From NCBI GenBank assembly GCA_964019135.1, contig OZ025257.1, positions 27,946,352-28,010,351 of the forward strand: a stretch of 64,000 bases of DNA, written 5' to 3'. This document shows, in pieces, positions 52,440 through 64,000 of the stretch. The notes under the pieces are model-generated. The model worked only from the letters and a program-made list of their open reading frames with translations. It made no database searches and was not told the DNA's origin. Origin of the DNA: Arenicola marina (taxonomy: Eukaryota; Annelida; Polychaeta; Arenicolidae). The first letter of the stretch is position 1; every line of letters starts with the position of its first letter. Made by a program: the position numbers and the translations under genes.

Positions 52440-54745
52440 GACACGAGGCGAAAGGGAACACTGTTACTGCCCGCTTCACTCAGACACACGGCCTGGCCTA
52501 GACACGAGGCGAAAGGGAACACTGTTACTGCCCGCTTCACTCAGACACACGGCCTGGCCTAGACACGAGGCGAAAGGGAACACTGTTACTGCCCGCTTCA
52601 CTCAGACACACGGCCTGGCCTAGACACGAGGCGAAAGGGAACACTGTTACTTCCCGCTTCACTCAGACACACGACCTGGCCTAGACACGAGGCGAAAGGG
52701 AACAATGTTACTGCCCGCTTCACTCAGACACACGGCCTGGCCTAGACACGAGGCGAAAGGGAACACTGTTGCTGCCCGCTTCACTCAGACACACGACCTG
52801 GCATAGACACGAGGCGAAAGGGAACACTGTTACTGCCCGCTTCACTCAGACACACGACCTGGCCTAGACACGATGCAAAAGGGAACAATGTTACTGCCCG
52901 CTTTACTCAGACACACGGCCTGGCCTAGACACGAGGCGAAAGGGAACACTGTTACTGCCCGCTTCACTCAGGCACACGACCTTGCATAGACACGAGGCGA
53001 AAGGGAACACTGTTACTGCCCGCTTTACTCAGACACACGACCTGGCCTAGACACGATGCAAAAGGGAGCACTGTTACTGCCCGCTTCACTAAGACACAAG
53101 GCCTGGCCTAGACACGAGGCGAAAGGGAACACTGTTACTGCCCGCTTCACTCAGACACACGACCTGGCCTAGAGACGAGGCGAAAGGGAACACTGTTACT
53201 GCCCGCTTCACTAAGACACACGGCCTGGCCTAGACACGAGGCGAAAGGGAACACTGTTACTGCCCGCTGTACTAAGACACACGGCCTGGCCTAGACATGA
53301 GGCGAAAGGAAACACTGTTACTGCCCGCTTCACTAAGACACACGGCCTGGCCTAGACACGAGGCGAAAGGGAACACTGTTACTGCCCGCTTCACTCAGAA
53401 ACACGACCTGGCCTAGACACGAGGCGAAAGGGAACACTGTTGCTGCCCGCTTCACTAAGACACACGGTCTGGCCTAGACACGAGGCTAAAGGGAACACTG
53501 TTACTGCCCGCTTCACTCAGACAGACGGCCTGGCCTAGACACGAGGCGAAAGGGAACACTGTTACTGCCTGCTTCACTCAGACACACGGCCTGGCCTAGA
53601 CACGATGCGTAAGGGAACACTGTTACTGCCCGCTTCACTAAGACACACGACCTGGCCTGGACACGAGGCGAAAGGGAACACTGTTACTGCCCGCTTCACT
53701 CAGACACACGGCCTGGCCTAGACACGAGGCGAAAGGGAACACTGTTACTGCCCGCTTCACTCAGACACACGGCCTGGCCTAGACACGAGGCGAAAGGGAA
53801 CACTGTTACTGCCCGCTTCACTCAGACACACGGCCTGGCCTAGACACGAGGCGAAAGGGAACACTGTTACTTCCCGCTTCACTCAGACACACGACCTGGC
53901 CTAGACACGAGGCGAAAGGGAACAATGTTACTGCCCGCTTCACTCAGACACACGGCCTGGCCTAGACACGAGGCGAAAGGGAACACTGTTGCTGCCCGCT
54001 TCACTCAGACACACGACCTGGCATAGACACGAGGCGAAAGGGAACACTGTTACTGCCCGCTTCACTCAGACACACGACCTGGCCTAGACACGATGCAAAA
54101 GGGAACAATGTTACTGCCCGCTTTACTCAGACACACGGCCTGGCCTAGACACGAGGCGAAAGGGAACACTGTTACTGCCCGCTTCACTCAGGCACACGAC
54201 CTTGCATAGACACGAGGCGAAAGGGAACACTGTTACTGCCCGCTTTACTCAGACACACGACCTGGCCTAGACACGATGCAAAAGGGAGCACTGTTACTGC
54301 CCGCTTCACTAAGACACAAGGCCTGGCCTAGACACGAGGCGAAAGGGAACACTGTTACTGCCCGCTTCACTCAGACACACGACCTGGCCTAGAGACGAGG
54401 CGAAAGGGAACACTGTTACTGCCCGCTTCACTAAGACACACGGCCTGGCCTAGACACGAGGCGAAAGGGAACACTGTTACTGCCCGCTGTACTAAGACAC
54501 ACGGCCTGGCCTAGACATGAGGCGAAAGGAAACACTGTTACTGCCCGCTTCACTAAGACACACGGCCTGGCCTAGACACGAGGCGAAAGGGAACACTGTT
54601 ACTGCCCGCTTCACTCAGAAACACGACCTGGCCTAGACACGAGGCGAAAGGGAACACTGTTACTGCCCGCTTCACTAAGACACACGGCCTGGCCTAGACA
54701 CGAGGCTAAAGGGAACACTGTTACTGCCCGCTTCACTCAGACACA
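52440..54745. repeat. Array 3 near-perfect tandem pair of 1220-bp blocks
   Basis: From GCCTGGACACGAGG at 52436, rare variants recur 1220 bp later at 53656 onward. These include ACTGTTGCT, GGCATAGAC, GATGCAAAAG, CTTGCATAG (52981/54201), CGCTGTACTAAG and AAACACGACC. A difference is TTGCTGCCC at 53441 versus TTACTGCCC at 54661. This is one of the cleanest recent duplications in the array. Confidence 0.8.
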
Positions 54746-57700
54746 CGGCCTGGCCTAGACACGAGGCGAAAGGGAACACTGTTACTTCCCGCTTCACTCA
54801 GACACACGACCTGGCCTAGACACGATGCAAAAGGGAACAATGTTACTGCCCGCTTCACTCAGACACACGGCCTGGCCTAGACACGAGGCGAAAGGGAACA
54901 CTGTTACTGCCCGCTTCACTCAGGCACACGACCTTGCATAGACACGAGGCGAAAGGGAACACTGTTACTGCCCGCTTTACTCAGACACACGACCTGGCCT
55001 AGACACGATGCAAAAGGGAGCACTGTTACTGCCCGCTTCACTAAGACACAAGGCCTGGCCTAGACACGAGGCGAAAGGGAACACTGTTACTGCCCGCTTC
55101 ACTAAGACACACGACCTGGCCTAGACACGAGGCGAAAGGGAACACTGTTACTTCCCGCTTCACTAAGACACACGGCCTGGCCTGGACACGAGGCGAAAGG
55201 GAACACTGTTACTGCCCGCTTCACTCAGACACACGACCTGGCCTAGGCACGAGGCGAAAGGGAACACTGTTACTGCCCGCTTCACTAAGACACACGGCCT
55301 GGCCTAGACACCAGGCGAAAGGGAACACTGTTACTGCCCGCTTCACTCAGACACACGACCTGGCCTAGACACGAGGCGAAAGGGAACACTGTTACTGCCC
55401 GCTTCACTAAGACACACGGCCTGGCCTAGACACGAGGCGAAAGGGAACACTGTTACTGCCCGCTTCACTAAAACACACGGCCTGGCCTAGACACGAGGCG
55501 AAAGGGAACACTGTTACTTCCCGCTTCACTCAGACACACGGCCTGGCCTAGACACGAGGCGAAAGGGAACACTGTTACTGCCCGCTTCACTAAGACACAC
55601 GGCCTGGCCTAGACACGATGCGAAAGGGAACACTGTTACTGCCCGCTTCACTAAGACACACGGCCTGGCTTAGACACGAGGCGAAAGGGAATACTGTTAC
55701 TGCCCGCTTCACTCAGACACACGGCCTGGCCTAGACACGAGGCGAAAGGAAACACTGTTACTGCCCGCTTCACTCAGACACACGGCCTGGCCTAGACACG
55801 AGGCGAAAGGGAACACTGTTACTGCCCGCTTCACTAAGACACACGGCCTGGCCTAGACACGAGGCGAAAGGGAACACTGTTACTGCCCGCTTCACTAAGA
55901 CACACGGCCTGGCCTAGACACGAGGCGAAAGGGAACACTGTTACTTCCCGCTTCACTCAGACACACGGCCTGGCCTAGACACGAGGCGAAAGGGAACACT
56001 GTTACTGCCCGCTTCACTCAGACAGACGGCCTGGCCTAGACACGAGGCGAAAGGGAACACTGTTACTGCCCGCTTCACTAAGACACACGGCCTGGCCTAG
56101 ACACGATGCGTAAGGGAACACTGTTACTGCCCGCTTCACTAAGACACACGACCTGGCCTAGACACGAGGCGAAAGGGAACACTGTTACTGCCCGCTTCAC
56201 TCAGACACACGGCCTGGCCTAGACACGAGGCGAAAGGGAACACTGTTACTGCCCGCTTCACTAAGACACACGGCCTGGCCTAGACACGAGGCGAAAGGGA
56301 ACACTGTTACTGCCCGCTTCACTCAGACACACGGCCTGGCCTAGACACGAGGCGAAAGGGAACACTGTTACTGCCCGCTTCACTCAGACACACGACCTGA
56401 CCTAGACACGAGGCGAAAGGGAACAATGTTACTGCCCGCTTCACTCAGACACACGGCCTGGCCTAGACACGAGGCGAAAGGGAACACTGTTGCTGCCCGC
56501 TTCACTCAGACACACGACCTGGCATAGACACGAGGCGAAAGGGAACACTGTTACTGCCCGCTTCACTCAGACACACGACCTGGCCTAGACACGATGCAAA
56601 TGGGAACAATGTTACTGCCCGCTTCACTAAGACACACGGCCTGGCCTAGACACGAGGCGAAAGGGAACACTGTTACTGCCCGCTTCACTGAGACACACGA
56701 CCTGGCCTAGACACGAGGCGAAAGGGAACACTGTTACTGCCCGCTTCACTAAGACACACGGCCTGGCCTAGACACGAGGCTAAAGGGAACACTGTTACTG
56801 CCCGCTTCACTCAGACACACGACCTGGCCTAGACACGAGGCGAAAGGGAACACTGTTACTGCCCGCTTCACTAAGACACACGGCCTGGCCTAGACACGAG
56901 GCGAAAGGGAACACTGTTACTGCCCGCTTCACTCAGACACACGACCTGGCCTAGACACGATGCGAAAGGGAACACTGTTACTGCCCGCTTCACTCAGACA
57001 CACGGCCTGGCCTAGACACGAGGCGAAAGGGAACACTGTTACTTCCCGCTTCACTCAGACACACGGCCTGGCCTAGACACGAGGCGAAAGGGAACACTGT
57101 TACTTCCCGCTTCACTCGGACACACGGCCTGGCCTAGACACGAGGCGAAAGGGAACACTGTTACTGCCCGCTTCACTGAGACACACGGCCTGGCCTAGAC
57201 ACGAGGCGAAAGGGAACACTGTTACTGCCCGCTTCACTCAGACACACGACCTGGCCTAGACACGAGGCGAAAGGGAACACTGTTACTGCCCGCTTCACTA
57301 AGACACACGACCTGGCCTAGACACGAGGCGAAAGGGAACACTGTTACTGCCCGCTTCACTAAGACACACGGCCTGGCCTAGACACGAGGCGAAAGGGAAC
57401 ACTGTTACTTCCCGCTTCACTAAGACACACGGCCTGGCCTAGACACGAGGCGAAAGGGAACACTGTTACTGCCCGCTTCACTCAGACACACGGCCTGGCC
57501 TAGACACGAGGCGAAAGGGAACACTGTTACTGCCCGCTTCACTCAGGCACACGACCTGGCATAGACACGAGGCGAAAGGGAACACTGTTACTGCCCGCTT
57601 CACTCAGACACACGACCTGGCCTAGACACGATGCAAAAGGGAGCACTGTTACTGCCCGCTTCACTCAGACACAAGGCCTGGCCTAGACACGAGGCGAAAG

Positions 57701-58799
57701 GGAACACTGTTACTGCCCGCTTCACTCAGACACACGACCTGGCCTAGAGACGAGGCGAAAGGGAACACTGTTACTGCCCGCTTCACTAAGACACACGGCC
57801 TGGCCTAGACACGAGGCGAAAGGGAACACTGTTACTGCCCGCTTCACTAAGACACACGGCCTGGCCTAGACACGATGCGAAAGGGAACACTGTTACTGCC
57901 CGCTTCACTCAGACACACGACCTGGCCTAGACACGAGGCGAAAGGGAACACTGTTACTGCCCGCTTCACTCAGACACACGGCCTGGCCTAGACATGAGGC
58001 GAAAGGGAACACTGTTACTGCCCGCTTCACTAAGACACACGGCCTGGCCTAGACACGATGCGAAAGGGAACACTGTTACTGCCCGCTTCACTCAGACACA
58101 CGGCCTGGCCTAGATATGAGGCGAAAGGAAACACTGTTACTGCCCGCTTCACTAAGACACACGGCCTGGCCTGGACACGAGGCGAAAGGGAACACTGTTA
58201 CTGCCCGCTTCACTCAGAAACACGACCTGGCCTAGACACGAGGCGAAAGGGAACACTGTTACCGCCCGCTTCACTAAGACACACGGCCTGGCCTAGACAC
58301 GAGGCTAAAGGGAACACTGTTACTGCCCGCTTCACTCAGACACACGACCTGGCCTAGACACGAGGCGAAAGGGAACACTGTTACTGCCCGCTTCACTAAG
58401 ACACACGGCCTGGCCTAGACACGAGGCGAAAGGGAACACTGTTACTGCCCGCTTCACTAAGACACACGACCTGGCCTAGACACGAGGCGAAAGGGAACAC
58501 TGTTACTGCCCGCTTCACTAAGACACACGGCCTGGCCTAGACACGAGGCGAAAGGGAACATTGTTACTGCCCGCTTCACTATGACACACGACCTGGCCTA
58601 GACACGAGGCGAAAGGGAACACTGTTACTTCCCGCTTCACTCAGACACACGGCCTGGCCTAGACACGAGGCGAAAGGGAACACTGTTACTGCCCGCTTCA
58701 CTGAGACACACGACCTGGCCTAGACACGAGGCGAAAGGGAACACTGTTACTGCCCGCTTCACTAAGACACACGGCCTGGCCTAGACACGAGGCGAAAGG

Positions 58800-60370
58800 G
58801 AACACTGTTACTGCCCACTTCACTCAGACACACGACCTGGTCTAGACACGAGGCGAAAGGGAACACTGTTACTGCCCGCTTCACTAAGACACACGGCCTG
58901 GCCTAGACACGAGGCGAAAGGGAACACTGTTACTGCCCGCTTCACTCAGACACACGGCCTGGCCTAGACACGAGGCGAAAGGGAACACTGTTACTGCCCG
59001 CTTCACTAAGACACACGGCCTGGCCTAGAGACGAGGCGAAAGGGAACACTGTTACTGCCCGCTTCACTCAGACACACGGCCTGGCCTAGACACGAGGCGA
59101 AAGGGAACACTGTTACTGCCCGCTTCACTAAGACACACGGCCTGGCCTAGACACGAGGCGAAAGGGAACACTGTTACTGCCCGCTTCACTAAGACACACG
59201 GCCTGGCCTAGACACGAGGCGAAAGGGAACACTGTTACTGCCCGCTTCACTCAGACACACGGCCTGGCCTAGACACGAGGCGAAAGGGAACACTGTTACT
59301 GCCCGCTTCACTAAGACACACGGCCTGGCCTAGACACGAGGCGAAAGGGAACACTGTTACTGCCCGCTTCACTCAGACACACGGCCTGGCCTAGACACGA
59401 GGCGAAAGGGAACACTGTTACTGCCCGCTTCACTCAGACACACGACCTGGCCTAGACACGAGGCGAAAGGGAACACTGTTACTGCCCGCTTCACTAAGAC
59501 ACACGGCCTGGCCTAGACACGAGGCGAAAGGGAACACTGTTACTGCCCGCTTCACTAAGACACACGACCTGGCCTAGACACGAGGCGAAAGGGAACACTG
59601 TTACTTCCCGCTTCACTAAGACACACGGCCTGGCCTAGACACGAGGCGAAAGGGAACACTGTTACTGCCCGCTTCACTCAGACACACGACCTGGCCTAGG
59701 CACGAGGCGAAAGGGAACACTGTTACTGCCCGCTTCACTAAGACACACGGCCTGGCCTAGACACCAGGCGAAAGGGAACACTGTTACTGCCCGCTTCACT
59801 CAGACACACGACCTGGCCTAGACACGAGGCGAAAGGGAACACTGTTACTGCCCGCTTCACTAAGACACACGGCCTGGCCTAGACACGAGGCGAAAGGGAA
59901 CACTGTTACTGCCCGCTTCACTAAGACACACGGCCTGGCCTAGACACGAGGCGAAAGGGAACACTGTTACTTCCCGCTTCACTCAGACACACGGCCTGGC
60001 CTAGACACGAGGCGAAAGGGAACACTGTTACTGCCCGCTTCACTCAGACACACGGCCTGGCCTAGACACGATGCGAAAGGGAACACTGTTACTGCCCGCT
60101 TCACTAAGACACACGGCCTGGCTTACCCACGAGGCGAAAGGGAATACTGTTACTGCCCGCTTCACTCAGACACACGGCCTGGCCTAGACACGAGGCGAAA
60201 GGAAACACTGTTACTGCCCGCTTCACTCAGACACACGGCCTGGCCTAGACACGAGGCGAAAGGGAACACTGTTACTGCCCGCTTCACTAAGACACACGGC
60301 CTGGCCTAGACACGAGGCGAAAGGGAACACTGTTACTGCCCGCTTCACTAAGACACACGGCCTGGCCTAG
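58800..60370. repeat. Array 3 3294-bp (54-unit) duplicated block, copy 1
   Basis: CCTGGTCTAGAC at 58841 recurs at 62135, and the unusual GCTTACCCACG at 60121 recurs at 63415. Both are offset by exactly 3294 bp. Beyond 60370 the partner has lost one and then two units (AAAGAGAAC at 60381/63614 and CCTGACC at 60483/63655). Confidence 0.75.
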
Positions 60371-62093
60371 ACACGAGGCGAAAGAGAACACTGTTACTTC
60401 CCGCTTCACTCAGACACACGGCCTGGCCTAGACACGAGGCGAAAGGGAACACTGTTACTGCCCGCTTCACTCAGACAGACGGCCTGACCTAGACACGAGG
60501 CGAAAGGGAACACTGTTACTGCCCGCTTCACTAAGACACACGGCCTGGCCTAGACACGATGCGTATGGGAACACTGTTACTGCCCGCTTCACTAAGACAC
60601 ACGACCTGGCCTAGACACGAGGCGAAAGGGAACACTGTTACTGCCCGCTTCACTCAGACACACGGCCTGGCCTAGACACGAGGCGAAAGGGAACACTGTT
60701 ACTGCCCGCTTCACTAAGACACACGGCCTGGCCTAGACACGAGGCGAAAGGGAACACTGTTACTGCCCGCTTCACTCAGACACACGGCCTGGCCTAGACA
60801 CGAGGCGAAAGGGAACACTGTTACTGCCCGCTTCACTCAGACACACGACCTGGCCTAGACACGATGCAAATGGGAACAATGTTACTGCCCGCTTCACTCA
60901 GACACACGGCCTGGCCTAGACACGAGGCGAAAGGGAACACTGTTACTGCCCGCTTCACTCAGGCACACGACCTGGCATAGACACGAGGCGAAAGGGAACA
61001 CTGTTACTGCCCGCTTCACTCAGACACACGACCTGGCCTAGACACGATGCAACAGGGAGCACTGTTACTGCCCGCTTCACTAAGACACAAGGCCTGGCCT
61101 AGACACGAGGCGAAAGGGAACACTGTTACTGCCCGCTTCACTCAGACACACGACCTGGCCTAGAGACGAGGCGAAAGGGAATACTGTTACTGCCCGCTTC
61201 ACTAAGACACACGGCCTGGCCTAGACACGAGGCGAAAGGAAACACTGTTACTGCCCGCTTCACTCAGACACACGGCCTGGCCTAGACATGAGGCGAAAGG
61301 AAACACTGTTACTGCCCGCTTCACTAAGACACACGGCCTGGCCTAGACACGAGGCGAAAGGGAACACTGTTACTGCCCGCTTCACTAAGACACACGGCCT
61401 GGCCTAGACACGAGGCGAAAGGGAACACTGTTACTTCCCGCTTCACTAAGACACACGGCCTGGCCTAGACACGAGGCGAAAGGGAACACTGTTACTGCCC
61501 GCTTCACTCAGACACACGGCCTGGCCTAGACACGAGGCGAAAGGGAACACTGTTACCGCCCGCTTCACTAAGACACACGGCCTGGCCTAGACACGAGGCG
61601 AAAGGGAACACTGTTACCGCCCGCTTCACTAAGACACACGGCCTGGCCTAGACACGAGGCTAAAGGGAACACTGTTACTGCCCGCTTCACTCAGACACAC
61701 GACCTGGCCTAGACACGAGGCGAAAGGGAACACTGTTACTGCCCGCTTCACTAAGACACACGGCCTGGCCTAGACACGAGGCGAAAGGGAACACTGTTAC
61801 TGCCCGCTTCACTAAGACACACGACCTGGCCTAGACACGAGGCGAAAGGGAACACTGTTACTGCCCGCTTCACTAAGACACACGGCCTGGCCTAGACACG
61901 AGGCGAAAGGGAACATTGTTACTGCCCGCTTCACTAAGACACACGACCTGGCCTAGACACGAGGCGAAAGGGAACACTGTTACTGCCCGCTTCACTGAGA
62001 CACACGACCTGGCCTAGACACGAGGCGAAAGGGAACACTGTTACTGCCCGCTTCACTAAGACACACGGCCTGGCCTAGACACGAGGCGAAAGG

Positions 62094-64000
62094 GAACACT
62101 GTTACTGCCCGCTTCACTCAGACACACGACCTGGTCTAGACACGAGGCGAAAGGGAACACTGTTACTGCCCGCTTCACTAAGACACACGGCCTGGCCTAG
62201 ACACGAGGCGAAAGGGAACACTGTTACTGCCCGCTTCACTCAGACACACGGCCTGGCCTAGACACGAGGCGAAAGGGAACACTGTTACTGCCCGCTTCAC
62301 TAATACACACGGCCTGGCCTAGAGACGAGGCGAAAGGGAACACTGTTACTGCCCGCTTCACTCAGACACACGGCCTGGCCTAGACACGAGGCGAAAGGGA
62401 ACACTGTTACTGCCCGCTTCACTAAGACACACGGCCTGGCCTAGACACGAGGCGAAAGGGAACACTGTTACTGCCCGCTTCACTAAGACACACGGCCTGG
62501 CCTAGACACGAGGCGAAAGGGAACACTGTTACTTCCCGCTTCACTCAGACACACGGCCTGGCCTAGACACGAGGCGAAAGGGAACACTGTTACTGCCCGC
62601 TTCACTAAGACACACGGCCTGGCCTAGACACGAGGCGAAAGGGAACACTGTTACTGCCCGCTTCACTCAGACACACGGCCTGGCCTAGACACGAGGCGAA
62701 AGGGAACACTGTTACTGCCCGCTTCACTCAGACACACGACCTGGCCTAGACACGAGGCGAAAGGGAACACTGTTACTGCCCGCTTCACTAAGACACACGG
62801 CCTGGCCTAGACACGAGGCGAAAGGGAACACTGTTACTGCCCGCTTCACTAAGACACACGACCTGGCCTAGACACGAGGCGAAAGGGAACACTGTTACTT
62901 CCCGCTTCACTAAGACACACGGCCTGGCCTAGACACGAGGCGAAAGGGAACACTGTTACTGCCCGCTTCACTCAGACACACGACCTGGCCTAGGCACGAG
63001 GCGAAAGGGAACACTGTTACTGCCCGCTTCACTAAGACACACGGCCTGGCCTAGACACCAGGCGAAAGGGAACCCTGTTACTGCCCGCTTCACTCAGACA
63101 CACGACCTGGCCTAGACACGAGGCGAAAGGGAACACTGTTACTGCCCGCTTCACTAAGACACACGGCCTGGCCTAGACACGAGGCGAAAGGGAACACTGT
63201 TACTGCCCGCTTCACTAAGACACACGGCCTGGCCTAGACACGAGGCGAAAGGGAACACTGTTACTTCCCGCTTCACTCAGACACACGGCCTGGCCTAGAC
63301 ACGAGGCGAAAGGGAACACTGTTACTGCCCGCTTCACTCAGACACACGGCCTGGCCTAGACACGATGCGAAAGGGAACACTGTTACTGCCCGCTTCACTA
63401 AGACACACGGCCTGGCTTACCCACGAGGCGAAAGGGAATACTGTTACTGCCCGCTTCACTCAGACACACGGCCTGGCCTAGACACGAGGCGAAAGGAAAC
63501 ACTGTTACTGCCCGCTTCACTCAGACACACGGCCTGGCCTAGACACGAGGCGAAAGGGAACACTGTTACTGCCCGCTTCACTAAGACACACGGCCTGGCC
63601 TAGACACGAGGCGAAAGAGAACACTGTTACTTCCCGCTTCACTCAGACACACGGCCTGACCTAGACACGAGGCGAAAGGGAACACTGTTACTGCCCGCTT
63701 CACTAAGACACACGGCCTGGCCTAGACACGATGCGTATGGGAACACTGTTACTGCCCGCTTCACTAAGACACACGACCTGGCCTAGACACGAGGCGAAAG
63801 GGAACACTGTTACTGCCCGCTTCACTCAGACACACGGCCTGGCCTAGAAACGAGGCGAAAGGGAACACTGTTACTGCCCGCTTCACTAAGACACACGGCC
63901 TGGCCTAGACACGAGGCGAAAGGGAACACTGTTACTGCCCGCTTCACTCAGACACACGGCCTGGCCTAGACACGAGGCGAAAGGGAACACTGTTACTGCC
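62094..64000. repeat. Array 3 54-unit duplicated block, copy 2 (cut by window end)
   Basis: This is the partner of about 58800-60700, with exact offset up to about 63600 and one- then two-unit deletions after that. It continues past the window edge. Confidence 0.7.

Larger units (their letters stand above)
24093..64000. repeat. Satellite array 3: 61-bp tandem repeat, about 654 copies
   Basis: A head-to-tail array of a 61-bp unit (typical copy at 24520-24580), about 59% GC, still running at the right edge of the window. Every unit is in the same orientation. From the first unit to the last start at 63973 the net shift from a pure 61-bp lattice is -14. I count exactly 14 units of 60 bp: 12 with GGGACACTG for GGGAACACTG and two with GACACCGG for GACACACGG. 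The most frequent polymorphism is CACTCAGA versus CACTAAGA. Others are GATGCGTAAG, GAAACGAAAG, CTTGCATAG and TACTTCCC. Each unit contains GGCCTGGCC and the palindrome AACA-C-TGTT. Frames of 60-99 codons appear in the array by periodicity and start at non-ATG codons or within variant units; they are not genes. Confidence 0.98.

Noticed and set aside
24148..58357. Frames of 60-99 codons on both strands of array 3
   Set aside because: They are periodic translations of the 61-bp unit, mostly with TTG, GTG or CTG-type starts, on both strands at once and ending at common variants or unit phases.
24093..64000. CENP-B box or telomere-like motif in array 3
   Set aside because: TTC..ACACGG superficially resembles part of a CENP-B box, but the required TTCG and CGGG elements are not present at the correct spacing. 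No TTAGGG-type repeats are seen.

Overview
The window looks like nuclear DNA from an animal, most likely an invertebrate. The single convincing gene has a GT-AG intron and encodes a secreted leucine-rich-repeat (LRR) protein with a PAN/apple-like C-terminal domain, a combination found in metazoans. The surrounding DNA is built from very long satellite arrays. I cannot name the species or phylum. No bacterial features, rRNA, tRNA, CRISPR or recognisable transposon were found.

Layout: (1) 1-13256 is a tandem array of a 35-bp C-rich unit (about 379 copies), cut by the left edge of the window. (2) 13257-13595 is an AT-rich spacer with small inverted repeats. (3) 13596-20620 is an array of an AT-rich 45-bp unit, 156 copies with no net length change. 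(4) 20621-24092 is the only complex sequence of any size. It holds noncoding DNA, the two-exon LRR gene on the minus strand (21522-23222) and a 39-bp minisatellite just upstream of its start codon. (5) 24093-64000 is an array of a 61-bp unit (about 654 copies), cut by the right edge. The three large arrays fill about 94% of the window.

Beyond the simple tandem structure, arrays 1 and 3 show nested higher-order duplications. In array 1, blocks reappear at offsets of 4165 and 5600 bp. In array 3, blocks reappear at 854, 1220, 1403, 3294, 3780 and 12011 bp. These are what repeated unequal exchange or segmental amplification would leave. The 45-, 39- and 61-bp units are otherwise different but share the octamer AACAGTGT (or its complement). 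The 35-bp unit carries closely spaced GG runs on its minus strand that could form two-tier G-quadruplexes. Short open frames inside the arrays are by-products of repeat periodicity, not genes.
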